From: Peromyscus leucopus
Taxonomy: Eukaryota; Chordata; Mammalia; Rodentia; Cricetidae
Direction: 5' to 3'
DNA: 64,000 nt
NCBI RefSeq assembly: GCF_004664715.2
Contig: NC_051071.1
Location: 36,267,530 to 36,331,529, forward strand
The notes beneath the pieces are model-generated. The model worked only from the letters and a program-made list of their open reading frames with translations. It ran no database searches and was not told the DNA's origin. Positions 20,728-31,170 of the stretch are shown here, piece by piece. Positions within the stretch are counted from its first letter, which is position 1. The number at the start of each line of letters is the position of its first letter. Both the position numbers and the translations under genes were made by a program.

Positions 20728-23280
20728 CATTGAAATCAATATTCATCCTGATACTTCTGATTGTTATGAAAGAAGAACAATGGCATCTCAAAATTCTAAT
20801 CCAATTCTTATTACTAACAAATTTCCTCATATAATTTTTTTCTTTTCATGGCTGTAGAAAATGTCTGTGTGTATTCATCTGTAATGAGCATCGAAACTGG
20901 TTCTATTTCATGTCTATTATGATTATTGCCATGAGGTCATGGATATGCAGATACTTCTGTGTTCTCTATCCTAATATCATGTAGAATGATATAAATAAAT
21001 TACTTAGGTATTTTTAATTTTACATCAGATTATTTAAATTACAGAATGTCAAAGAAAAGAATAAATATCACTTAAAGATTAATTTTTTAATCTGGGAAGC
21101 AGTAAATATATTTTTAGTTATATTTAGGATAGGTATATCAATTTAGTCAAAACTAGAAATGTTATATCTCCCTTGTTTAGATGACAAATACTGCTTGAAA
21201 AAATATGTATGAGTGCGAAGTTGACAAAACATGGATATATAATGGCTAATCAACTTGATTGAGCTATGGGGTGCTCAGATATCTTGGTAAATATTATTTC
21301 TAGGGTTGTCAATGAGTGTATTTCAGGGAGGAGTAAGCATGTAAACTAATGGGCAAAGTAAGACAGTTTTCTTTTCCAGTTTGAGTGTACATCTTCCAAC
21401 CCACAACTGATGGGATGGAACGAAATTGTGAGGAATAGTTCATTGATTTTTCCAACTGCTTTAGCTAAAACATGAACCATATAGACCCCTGGGACCTGGA
21501 TTTCAGACCCTGGGCAGATAGTGTCTATCTTGAGAAAGATGTAAGTGACTACTAGACCCATTAGTATTATTATTAAAGATAATATTAATATTAAAGATAA
21601 TATTAGTATTAAAAACTTGAGTTCATTAATCAAAACCCATCAAAACCAAAATATGCAAAGATATATTTAAATCTCACAACTCACCAACAAGAGGAAAACT
21701 AAACTATTTCCTGATTACACAATTTCAATAATAAGTTCCATCAAACATAACATGTGACAAATCCTCGATGACATCCAGGCATTTATTATTGAAAAATTAA
21801 CAGCTGGAAAGAGTTTGAAAAGAAAAGGTGAGATAAAGAAGATTGAGTCAATGAATAAATTTAAAACTAGAAAAAAAAAAAAAAACAGTGAAAAAGCCAA
21901 GATCTCGTCTTGTGAGGAAAACTAAACAACATCCAAGCAATACACTCTAGTAAAATTGAAATTATTAAAATGAGAAATAAGGAAAATATACAGCATCTCA
22001 AACAGGTAACATTTATTTTTTTAATTTACAATAGCCACATGGTTCTCTCTGCTGCACTCCATAAACTCAGTAAAATGAGTATTTTTCCCTAGAAAAATTG
22101 ACATTACCCAAGAAGACTTCAGATAAAATAGAAAATTTGAATAAAGCAGTACTGTGTAAGAAATGGAATTACTCAGATAGCAGCAATTTCCAGAAAAGAG
22201 GTGTTTGAGCAAGAAATTCTAGCAAAGAATATTTTTGGATTGTTTAAACATTTACAAATCATGGGAGAAACAAAAACTGTCATACTTTGCCTTATTCGAT
22301 TAGCTTCCTGTTCTCTATAAGCCCTCCCACACTCAGTCCTAAACTGTTAGAATTTGTAATTCATTGCCTCAAGCATTTGTTGAAACCAATCTCCTCTCTC
22401 TTTTACAAAATGTCATTGGAGAGATTAAATGAAGTGTTCTTTATAGAGAAGGTCAGCTCTCACTCAAGGGCAGAATTTCCTCCATACTGGTGACACAGGA
22501 GAGAGTACAGTCCTCTAAAACATCAGGGACCTGGACTTCTTGCTCTGGGGTGGTCTAAGAGACAGCAAAACCTTTGAGGAAAATGGCAGCATGGACAGCT
22601 GGGACTGAGCAGTGGTACTTGGTCTCATGTGAGAAGCAAAGACTACTAAACACAAGAGGTTGCAACCCATGGCATTGTACTTTGTAAAACTGTTGAAACT
22701 TTAGACTATCCTTAGGCATGGGAAAGAGACTCAAGAATAATTGTTACTGAGTTTCCTGCCAACCCAGAAGCTTGCATAATTAAAGATGAAATTAAATTGA
22801 TTTAAAGATAATAAAATGGTGATATTTCCTTCACAATTGAGCTAGTTCATCAAGATTCATACTCACTAGATATAAATTTAAAATAAAATGAATTTCTGGT
22901 AGATTAAATTCAGGAGAATAAATAAATCAAGTATGGTTAATGCCACAAATGTAAAGATGGTTAAATATTTAGAAATCTTCTCACAACATTGGTCAGATTA
23001 ATGGCCAAACTAAAAAAAGAAAAAAATATGATATGAACTCCTGAAAATATATTTTAAAAGTCTAGTATATGTGATTATTTAAAAATTTACCTACTTAGAA
23101 TTCTCCAGTAACATTTAAAATAAGTGTATGCTCTACTACTATGTATTTAGATATTCTATCATATTTTAATTTCTTAGAATCTTCCTCTCAATAGTATACC
23201 TGAAAATATATACCAGAATGATAGATAAATGTACCCTGAATCATTTAGATTGTTAGTTATTAAAATTCAAGTGTAGGTTG
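20728..23280. other. Unassigned AT-rich stretch
   Basis: No gene or clear repeat. A short tandem of about 16 bp (attaaagataatattaa) lies at 21565-21612. A poly(A) run is at 21870-21885. Confidence 0.4.
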
Positions 23281-23310
23281 TATGTTTTGTTGCCTTGTAA
23301 AATTAGACAA

Positions 23311-23330
23311 AAAAAAAAAAAAAAAAAAAG
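23311..23330. repeat. Poly(A) tract
   Basis: Twenty A residues. No retroposed unit can be assigned to it with confidence. Confidence 0.6.
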
Positions 23331-23479
23331 AACCAACCCCAATAAATGATAGAACAAAACTACAACAGGTTTAATTTTACTCTGAGCCCAGTGTTTTCTT
23401 TCCCTAAAACAGAATTGTTCATCTGTCTTACAGCAATAAATCCACAGGAGATGTTTAAGAAGTATTAGGGAAATGCATT

Positions 23480-23719
23480 AAGGTAAAATGAAGAAATACG
23501 CTCACTAACACAAAATGGAGTAGACAGCAGAAGTTGTCCTCTGGTCTAACTGGGAGCGAATCCACCTCACCCAGCAGGAGCAAGGAGAAGGGGCATGTGA
23601 CTCTTCTCCCTCTTCTTTTTTTTTCCCTCTTCTTTTAAATAGTCACTTATAAGGGCACGAAGCACCACCTCCCTCAGGCCCTATAGCCCAAAGTCATGGA
23701 TGGAGCAAATACCACTACA
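23480..23719 (-). repeat. Probable 3' LTR of the class II ERV (left end unclear)
   Basis: On the minus strand the LTR starts TGTAGTGGTATTTGC directly after the purine tract AAAAAGGGGAAA. It includes a TATA-like stretch (CCTTATAAGTGAC, TATTTAAAAG) and later CTCCATTTTGTG. I could not fix its 3' end or a target duplication. Confidence 0.5.
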
Positions 23720-23731
23720 TTTCCCCTTTTT
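23720..23731 (-). promoter_or_regulatory. Polypurine tract of the ERV
   Basis: AAAAAGGGGAAA on the minus strand, immediately 5' of the LTR start. It is the primer site for plus-strand DNA synthesis. Confidence 0.6.
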
Positions 23732-26095
23732 GTCTAAATAAGAAGGTTCTAAACTTAATGAAAACAAGATACAATAACAATGATTATCAAGTATTGTCCA
23801 GGAAAAATAAGAAGTAATAATGTAAACAAAAATGGAATTGCAACCAACAAGAATAACATCAAACAAATAAGACATGTTGTCCAGATCATAAGTAAATGGA
23901 AAATTACCGAGATTACTCCAATAGCTGTCCTGTCTCAAAGATTCTAACACTAGTACTAACATGCTCTAGCTAAAATACAAGAATATTGTAACTGTAACTA
24001 TCTAATCTTCAACTCCATCAAAGACCTGAGAAGGAAAATAATAATACCTGAGAAAACGGAAAATGCAAGCAAGCAATTTCTGAAATTCTTGTGAGAATAC
24101 ATAGAGACAGCTGACAGCCTGGACAGTTACCTAAGGTTTCTCAGCATCATTGGAGCATCCAATTTGGCTACAGGCCTAGAATATCTGACAGACAATTTTC
24201 AGGAGCAGGAATTTTGAAAGACCATCTTGCCTTGTCTTGGCAGAGTTCAGTAATCAATTTTCTTTGTGAACCGCTCATCTGGAAATGATAACGTTCATAC
24301 TGTCAGCAGTTGAGGCAAGGGCAGTTTTTAGCCCAGCAGGCCATTTTTGTGCCAGGAAGAAGACAAACTTCCAAATGGAAATGTCTAGAAACCCAGCATT
24401 CTCTCTGGATCATATAGGTGCTGCCAGGAGCAATTGTATCTCATGTCAATAGAATTCTAAGTTATCAAAACATTTAATTGCCATATTCTCTAGGTATATG
24501 AAGTATTTGAAGATTATCTATCCATCTGAAATATGTTTCTGTAAATCTGGAGAACCTAGCCAACATAATTATAGAAATGAGAAGTATTGGTGACTATAGT
24601 TCTGTAAGTCTTATCTACCTAAATAACCTAACGGCTATGGCTTTACATTAACAAGAATAACAGTCTGAGGTTATTGAGGACAATAACCTCAAAATTGTGA
24701 AAATGCACAAAATATCTTAAATAGAGGTAGGAATGTACAGTGCAATATGCAATATGACAACAATATCCTTAATAAGTTTCAATATACAAATATTTCAAAC
24801 AGGAGTTGAAATACATGTACAATACAACAAATACAGTTTTGTATTTGTAACAATATACAAATTATCTTAAATAGGAATACAACAATAGTATATATCTGTA
24901 TCAAATATATCAAGAATCCATATCAGTGCAAATTATCCAAGGCTAAAACTGTTTAGTAGATACAATAATCTAGCTTAATTACTATATCTATCCATCCCCC
25001 TTTTTCTTTTGAAAAGTAGAATACTGAGTCTAAATTTTATTGTTCCATTCCCACCCCTATAATCATGCATCCATAACCCTGAGAAAAATGAAACCTTTGG
25101 GAGAGGGGCATCATTTTCTCAGAATTGTTCCTGCTATTTAGGGGGCAACTGTATCTCTGTGGAGTCCTATAAGAAAGCTTAAATAGTTAGGTATCAATAG
25201 GGCTACCTGTAAAGTCTGCAGCCAGTCTCAGAGTAATGGATAAGATTGTCTGAGATTCTGTCTAGAAGAGTAGCATGATGGAACATCTCATCTTAGAACC
25301 ATCCTGAAGAGTTATCAGTCCACTTCTAGTCATTCAGTTATGTTCTTAGGTACAATGGCATCTTTCGGGACTGAGTAGAGTCATTATTGTGAGGCCCCAT
25401 CTTCCTTCTGGAGACCAGAGATTGCTATTGGGAAGACTTATTTTCACTGTGGAATACTTGAACATTATTAATATCAAAATGGAAAGTTTGGATTTAGGGT
25501 AATTTGAGAAAAGATTTCCAGAAATCAAGGATAAGCACAGAAAGAAATAGAATCTTGACAACTATTGTTCCTAGATTATTGGTTTTCTTCTGTTTCACAC
25601 CAGTTGGCTCTTCTAATATGAGACAGAAGTGCCTACTTTTTCTTTTAGCAATATGCTTGGGTTTAGAGAAGGAGAGATCCACATTCCAACTCCCAAGCCA
25701 GCTTGATTTATCATTGTGTTGGGAGCACAACTATTCTAAAATTAAAGATAATTGAGGTTAGGCAGTGAGATATTACCCTATAGAGTATATTGGTGCCAAT
25801 ATGTCCTTCCTTTATGTGGTAGATGTCTAGGTGTCCAAAGCCTTATGATTTCTTGAAGAAGGGTATTTCTATTGTCCTGCAAAGACAAAAATCAGAACCC
25901 TGCCTCAATCTTTGTTTGTTGAGTTTTTCTTACATCTTGTAGATTTGTCACATTGGTGGATGAGCTATTATTTCTCATTAAGGGTTTTCTCCTGTTTGAA
26001 GCAAATTTTTATTGTATTTTTGGTATCTATAATTTTTCCTGTCCTGCAGAAACAAAATCAAAACCTCTTCCCCAGTGTAGGACATATCCTGATTT
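23732..26095 (-). mobile_element. Non-coding 3' internal region of the class II ERV
   Basis: AT-rich sequence between the integrase remnant and the polypurine tract. No envelope reading frame, surface/transmembrane motif or other gene is visible. Repeated words (aatatacaaat, cttaaatag) occur around 24700-24900. It probably represents a decayed or originally env-less 3' region. Confidence 0.5.
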
Positions 26096-26370
26096 TCATT
26101 CCAAGCTCAACACATCTTTGAAGTAAACTGGTTGGTTTACCTCAGGAGTTTTTTCTATTGTCCAATGTCTCTGTGCAGCTGTTGTTCCTTTCTCATCAGC
26201 ATTGAGAAAATTCAATTTTAATAAAGTATTATGTAATCTATTTCCAGGAGTCATTGTTACCTGTTTCTGCTTATTCAGCATATTCTTTAAAGTTCTATTG
26301 GATCTTTCTATGACTGTTTGGCCTGTGGAATTGGGTGGTATACCTGTAAATTGCTTTATATTGTAATAAG
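26096..26370 (-). pseudogene. ERV integrase remnant
   Basis: The minus-strand frame includes TGIPPNSTGQTVIERSNRTL and the downstream MLNKQKQ and RHWTIEKTPEVN blocks. These belong to the late catalytic core (the Glu of the DDE triad sits in VIERSN) and the C-terminal part of a betaretrovirus-like integrase. The N-terminal zinc domain and the two Asp residues are missing. It directly follows the protease remnant, so RT, RNase H and most of integrase have been deleted. Confidence 0.8.
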
Positions 26371-26389
26371 CAAAAGAACATCAGATTTT

Positions 26390-26520
26390 ATTTGAGACCG
26401 CTTGAAGAGGTCAATTCAGATGCCATGGTTTGGGTGTAATTTTAGTCACATCTGCACCTGTGTCCACTAATTCTTCAAGGATAGTGTTATTAATTTACAT
26501 TTTAAGTTTTTGTATTTGTT
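26390..26520 (-). pseudogene. ERV aspartic protease remnant
   Basis: The minus strand reads ILEELVDTGADVTKITPKPW. This holds the retroviral protease active-site triad Asp-Thr-Gly, followed by Ala-Asp. A stop follows within a few codons, and the sequence then joins integrase sequence. Flap and C-terminal protease parts are lost. It normally cleaves Gag and Pro-Pol; this copy cannot. Confidence 0.8.
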
Positions 26521-26574
26521 CCTTTATGGAAGTCTGCCAAAATAGTCTTTTATTGTGTTTTTTGGAATTTTTGA

Positions 26575-26790
26575 TCAATCTATCAAAGTTGTTCTATCAT
26601 CTAATGCAGTATCATTCTTTTCATTAGACACTGGGTCCTTTAATTGTCCTAGGGAGGAATTTCTTCTCCAGTGATTGAAAATGTTTGCACCATGTTCAAT
26701 TTGGGGGCCTACAAGAGCCCCCTTGAGGCATTTCCCACTGGTAAAGGGTTGCCTCATATGTCTCTTGTTGATCTGCATTTATTGAGCTAA
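26575..26790 (-). pseudogene. Gag-Pro linker region of the ERV, broken
   Basis: Overlapping short frames between the nucleocapsid and protease remnants (for example INADQQETYEATLYQW) look like the Gag C terminus or early pro region, with frame shifts. The function is not assignable in detail. Confidence 0.4.
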
Positions 26791-27158
26791 TGTCGTTCTT
26801 TGCCACATCTTCTGCATAATCCAGAAGGTTGGGGTCTCCAGTTTGGGTTATTTCTAAAAGTAGTATTACTTCTAGAAGCACTCCATATATAGTTTTTACT
26901 TATATGACCTGGTGCACCACATTTAAAACATTTGGTACCACGGGGCCTTCTTCCACCTCTGGGAATTGCCTCTCCTATCCAAGCCTCATTACTATAGTTA
27001 AGAGACTCAACACCATTAATATACTGAATCCATTCTTCCAAAGTAGCTGATCTGACCTTTAATGGTGTAAGTATTCTTTTGCATTCTGTATTAGCATTGT
27101 TGAATGCCAAGGACTCAGTTGATACTTGTCTTAATTCTTTATCTGAAACAACTTTCAT
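26787..27158 (-). pseudogene. ERV gag 3' part: capsid end and nucleocapsid
   Basis: It contains the capsid C-terminal major-homology-region sequel (SLAFNNANTECKRI). A zinc knuckle CFKCGAPGHISKNYI follows, in which the last Cys of CX2CX4HX4C is replaced, and then a second knuckle start CRRCGKERH. The frame differs from the upstream capsid piece; the shift lies at the A8 run near 27180-27187. This is betaretrovirus/IAP-like nucleocapsid, normally binding genomic RNA. Confidence 0.85.
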
Positions 27159-27588
27159 TATAGCTGTGGTCAGCCTTTGTAAAAAAAATCAGTGAAAGGT
27201 TTTTGTGGTCCCTGAAATATCTTTGTATGTATACCACAGTTGATTTCCCTGGTTCTGGAATTTTTTCCCAAGCATTTAGAGCTTCTGTATGGCATAGGAA
27301 TATTGTATGCTTATCATAAGTGGCTTGTACATTCCTACAAGCAAAATATCCCTCACCAAGAATTTGATCCTGGGAGATCTCAAAACCTCTGAGTTTACCT
27401 TGTTGCTCTACATTTCTTGCCTCTTCTATCAACCAGCTCTTCCATTGTAACTGCTGGATATATTCTAGAACAGCAGAAATTAACTGATGCCAGTCATCTG
27501 GAATGATTCTATGTGAGGTAGACCACAAATTTAACATCTGTCTTACATATGTTGAGTGTATTTCATACGTGACTGTTGCTTCCTTCAT
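27139..27588 (-). pseudogene. ERV gag middle part: capsid
   Basis: 149 codons with capsid N-terminal-domain features of class II (ERVK/IAP-like) Gag: SHRIIPDDWHQLISAVLE, SQDQILGEGYFA and HTEALNAWEKIPEPGK. It is out of frame with both neighbours: upstream at the TTTTTAAAAA stretch (about 27588-27600), downstream at an A8 run. Confidence 0.85.
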
Positions 27589-27592
27589 ATTT

Positions 27593-28417
27593 TTAAAAAT
27601 CCCTCATTGAAATTGGTTGTAATGTAAATTCCACATATGGCTCATGGTATCTATCACCTACTGGCCTCTCATGGATGATGACAAGATAAGCCATTGTATA
27701 AAAGCCATCTGGAGATGTTACAATCTGCGTGGTCTTGCCCTTCTGCTTATTAGGTCCCTTATCATGTTTACTGAGAGTTTCTTCCAGAGTTTGCAAACAA
27801 GCACCTAGGGTTTGTTCTAGGGAGTAAACCTCCTTTCTCTCAAGAGATTCCAGATTTTTCATGGAATCATGCAACTTGTTATGTTCTTCTGAAACACATG
27901 ATTCCATGGACCTTATTTTATCAGTTAATGATAATCTTTCTTCCTTATAAAGTGTCTGAGTAGCGACAACTTCTCCATAGAAAGTTATTGTTCTATCCAT
28001 TAAGTATTCATATTTATTATCAATAAAATCAGTTTTGGCTATGTATTTATTATTAATGGACTGAAGTTCTTGTATGAGGTTAGCAGATTCCACACTAAGA
28101 AGCCTGCTTTGTAAATCTTTATTACTATCTTGTAAATCCTGGTTAGCAGATTCCAGAGAAAGAATCCTTTTATGTAAGCCTTCATTTCTATCTTTTAAAG
28201 CCTGTATCAGTCCCAATAATGACTCATCTTTGTTATTATTATTAAACCAGTATTTGAATGCTGTGTGAATTATTACAGTAAATGTCAAAATAGTACAGGC
28301 CAGATACGCCTTAGGAGTGTCGTATATTTCCAGGAAAATGTCGTTCATCATACGGGCAAAAAAGTTTCTAAATTCTTGTGAAGTAATGTTTTCGGCCTTA
28401 CTAGAAGAATTACTCAA
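27593..28417 (-). pseudogene. ERV gag 5' part with N-terminal membrane segment and coiled coil
   Basis: 274 codons open to a stop at the frame break. Residues about 38-59 (AYLACTILTFTVIIHTAFKY) form a single hydrophobic segment preceded by a short polar N terminus. Residues about 68-235 are heptad-rich with repeated LESAN/LQDSN words, predicting a long coiled coil. There is no N-terminal Gly for myristoylation, so membrane targeting would use a signal anchor. That fits intracisternal-type particles that bud into the ER. Order, strand and spacing with the capsid piece place it as Gag matrix/N-terminal region. The long intact frame suggests it is younger than its broken neighbours look, or simply that chance lesions missed it. 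Confidence 0.75.
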
Positions 28418-28880
28418 AATCTGTTAGTCAGTTTCAATGTGTTAAATTGTCAAGTACTCTTACCTGATACAAAACACTGACTTGCTTGTCTTACCGTCCT
28501 TTCAATGATTTTTTTGGGTGTAGTCGTGCTTTTCAGCCAGCTAGTGTTGCTGGTGTAGCTCTAAAGCAGGTCCTGCTGAAGGCTTTGGCTGGCAGCAGCT
28601 ACAGGCAGGAGCAGAGTTTTCCATGTGCACGAGGCAGTGTAGGCAGATCTTCCTGTGACTCCCTGGAGCTTCAGAGCCCAGCTTGGCTTTGGTGGCCTGC
28701 CTGGCCCTTCAGTGCCCTTCCCTCAGCCAAGAAGCTGGGGGTCTGTTACCCAATCTGGCCACTACAAGCATGGACCCAGAAAGGCACCTATCACATACAT
28801 CTTTCTCACTGATGCAGTGCTTTAACACCCCCACCCCCCCCAGACTGTGCATGCCTATGGAAATAGCTTGAAGCAAGTCT
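28418..28880 (-). mobile_element. Possible ERV 5' leader, 5' LTR not resolved
   Basis: Upstream of gag on the minus strand is GC-richer sequence with donor-like GGTAAGA words (near 28465 and 28495). At 28768 is a TGTAGTGG word, like the start of the 3' LTR. I cannot prove a 5' LTR or a tRNA primer-binding site. Confidence 0.35.
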
Positions 28881-29127
28881 GAAAATGTGAAAACAGACAA
28901 ATTTTTAAGAGCTTTGCTTCTTGGTCACTGGTGATTTTCCTACACATAAAAGTCAAAGTTCATGCAAAGAAGCATAATCAATGTGTTTATTAATACACAA
29001 TAAAGGGATTAATCTCAATGTATATACTAACTCAATTTGGGGTACTGGCTGAGAACCTTCAATGTGTCTTTCTATATGTCTTGCTAGAGGCCAGTGCAGG
29101 CAATCAAAAGTGAAAATCTTCAACAGA
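28881..29127. other. Unassigned stretch
   Basis: No gene or repeat recognised. Confidence 0.4.
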
Positions 29128-29133
29128 CTGGAA

Positions 29134-29523
29134 TGTAGCTAGAGTTTTCCTGCCTTGCCCTCAGTCAGGACAAATCTTTGTCACCCGCCAGTCCCACAGC
29201 CACTCAGAACCAACCAAGTAAACACAGAAACTTATATTGCTTACAAACTGTATGGCTATGGCAGGTTTCTTGCTAACTGTTCTTATAGCTTAAATTAATC
29301 CATTTCCATAAATCTATACCTTGCCATGTGGCTGGTGGCTTACCAGCGTCTTCACATGCTGCTGATCATGGCGGCAGCTGGTAGTGTCTCTCTGCCTCAG
29401 CCTTCTGCTTCCCAGAATTCTCCTCTCTCCTTGTCCCACCTACTTCCTGCCTGGCCACTGGCCAATCAGTGTTTTATTTATTGACCAATCAGAGCAATTT
29501 GACATACAGACAATCCCACAGCA
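29134..29523 (-). mobile_element. Solo LTR with perfect 6-bp target duplication
   Basis: On the minus strand it begins TGCTGTGGGATTGTCTG and ends CTCTAGCTACA, 390 bp. It is flanked by ctggaa at 29128-29133 and 29524-29529. The 6-bp duplication agrees with class II (betaretroviral) integrase. It contains the tandem TATA/AATAAA-like words of the family (attggtcaataaataaaaca). It is the product of LTR-LTR recombination. Confidence 0.93.
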
Positions 29524-29880
29524 CTGGAAGGAAAGTGAAAATCTTCAGCAGACTAGAAGATTCTTGAGTTCAAGATGGAATCTCACAGGGGAAATCTGCA
29601 GTCCTTGTTGACTCTTGTGAATAACAGTGGAAAAAGCGTGCTGTGGGAAAGCTCAGGCCTTTCTTCAAGACTCTGCACATGGTAAATCAGATAAATTGAA
29701 GAGCTGATAATTAAAGTGAGCAACTGCAGAGCAAGGTTTACTTGATGCCAAAGAGATGAAGCAGCAGAACAGCATTGACAGACATTGCCACAACGCAACT
29801 TCTGTCTTCTCATATCTGACTCTGGAGACAATGACAATTATCCTTGTATCCCAACTTGATAAAACATGTAACATGTCCAA

Positions 29881-29883
29881 AAA

Positions 29884-29939
<56 letters not shown>

Positions 29940-29983
29940 AGGAAAGAGAGAAAGAAAGAAAGAAGGAAGGAAGGAAGGAAGGA

Positions 29984-30031
<48 letters not shown>

Positions 30032-30090
30032 AAAAAGGAAAGAAAGACACAAAGAAAGAAGGCAAAGAAAAAGAAAGAAAAGAAAAATCT
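29881..30090. repeat. (AAAG)n / (AAGG)n purine tract, about 210 bp
   Basis: A nearly pure polypurine strand of aaag units, with an aagg sub-block around 29963-29983. The long frames of Lys/Glu/Arg and Ser/Phe/Leu repeats on both strands are shadows of it. Mirror-like purine tracts of this kind can form triplex DNA. Confidence 0.97.
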
Positions 30091-31000
30091 TGACATTTGG
30101 GAAAATATAACTCACCATCGTCACACTGATACAGCTCAACATCAGCACATGTGTATTACACCCTTACATTCAGATAAAATATATACATTTATTTTTAATA
30201 GTAAAGAGCCATTTTACAAATGAAAAGCAAAAGTAATAATAAGGGACATATATATATATATATACATATTTTTAATTTACCACAAAACATATTCAAATAT
30301 GTTCTATAAAAATACATTCAAAATCATAATAACTACTAGAGTGGAGGATGTGTCTGGTGGGCTTGTCTAATGTTTCTCAAATAGCTTTGAAACCAGACAA
30401 TTACCCACATATTAGGAGTGGGAGTGAAGTCTTCTTTAGCAAAAAGGGGAGGAGTAAAGTAGATGACTTTTCAAGATTCTTCCAACTTCATGATTGTATT
30501 ATAAACCAGAAAGTCTTAATTGTGTTTATTCCCATGGTTTCAGTTAGCTTACTTGTAATAAATAACTTTTCAATCTAAGAAAATGAATCTATAACTTGTT
30601 GGCTGCAACAACTGTTTTCCATGAAATGCCATAGGGGAAAAAAAATACTTTCAAGAAGAACAAATGCAAAAAAAAAAGAAGAACAAATGCTTCCAAAATA
30701 TGGCTTGGAACAGACATGTAGTACCTTTTCTGCTTATGAAAAGCATACATTATCTGACCTTAAAATAGCATCTTGCCTTTGTAAAATTGTTCAAGTTTAA
30801 ACATTAATAATGAGTAAGAGCTGGACTTATCAACCTTTTCCCAATTCACCTAGACAGTTCATATATTGGTCCAGTATTTGAAAGAAGGAAGTCACTTCTA
30901 TTTGATAGTTTTTCTCTACTTTTGGGAGGCATCCTCCTTTTAACCTTCTGAACCCTAGTTAATACTCAACCTACATTCAGAGTTTCCTGTTATATGAAAG
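30091..31000. other. Unassigned AT-rich stretch
   Basis: No gene. A (TA)n run is at 30249-30263. Confidence 0.4.
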
Positions 31001-31004
31001 AATG

Positions 31005-31170
31005 AAATATGGAGTTGGAAATATACCTCAATGGTTAAAAACATGCATCTTTTCATCAGAGTTAAGTTCTCAAGACTCAAATCATGTGACTTACAACCAC
31101 TTCTACTTCCAAAGGTATCTGACACCTTACTTGAACATACTTACACATATACACAATATAAAATAATAAA
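31005..31170 (+). mobile_element. Diverged B2 SINE
   Basis: It has B2-like order: ggaaatatacctcaatggtt, then cttacaaccacttctacttcc, ctgacacctta and an A-rich end aataataaaagg. Confidence 0.55.

Noticed and set aside
29665..30223. Open frames of Lys/Glu/Arg or Ser/Phe/Leu repeats
   Set aside because: Direct products of the (AAAG)n microsatellite.
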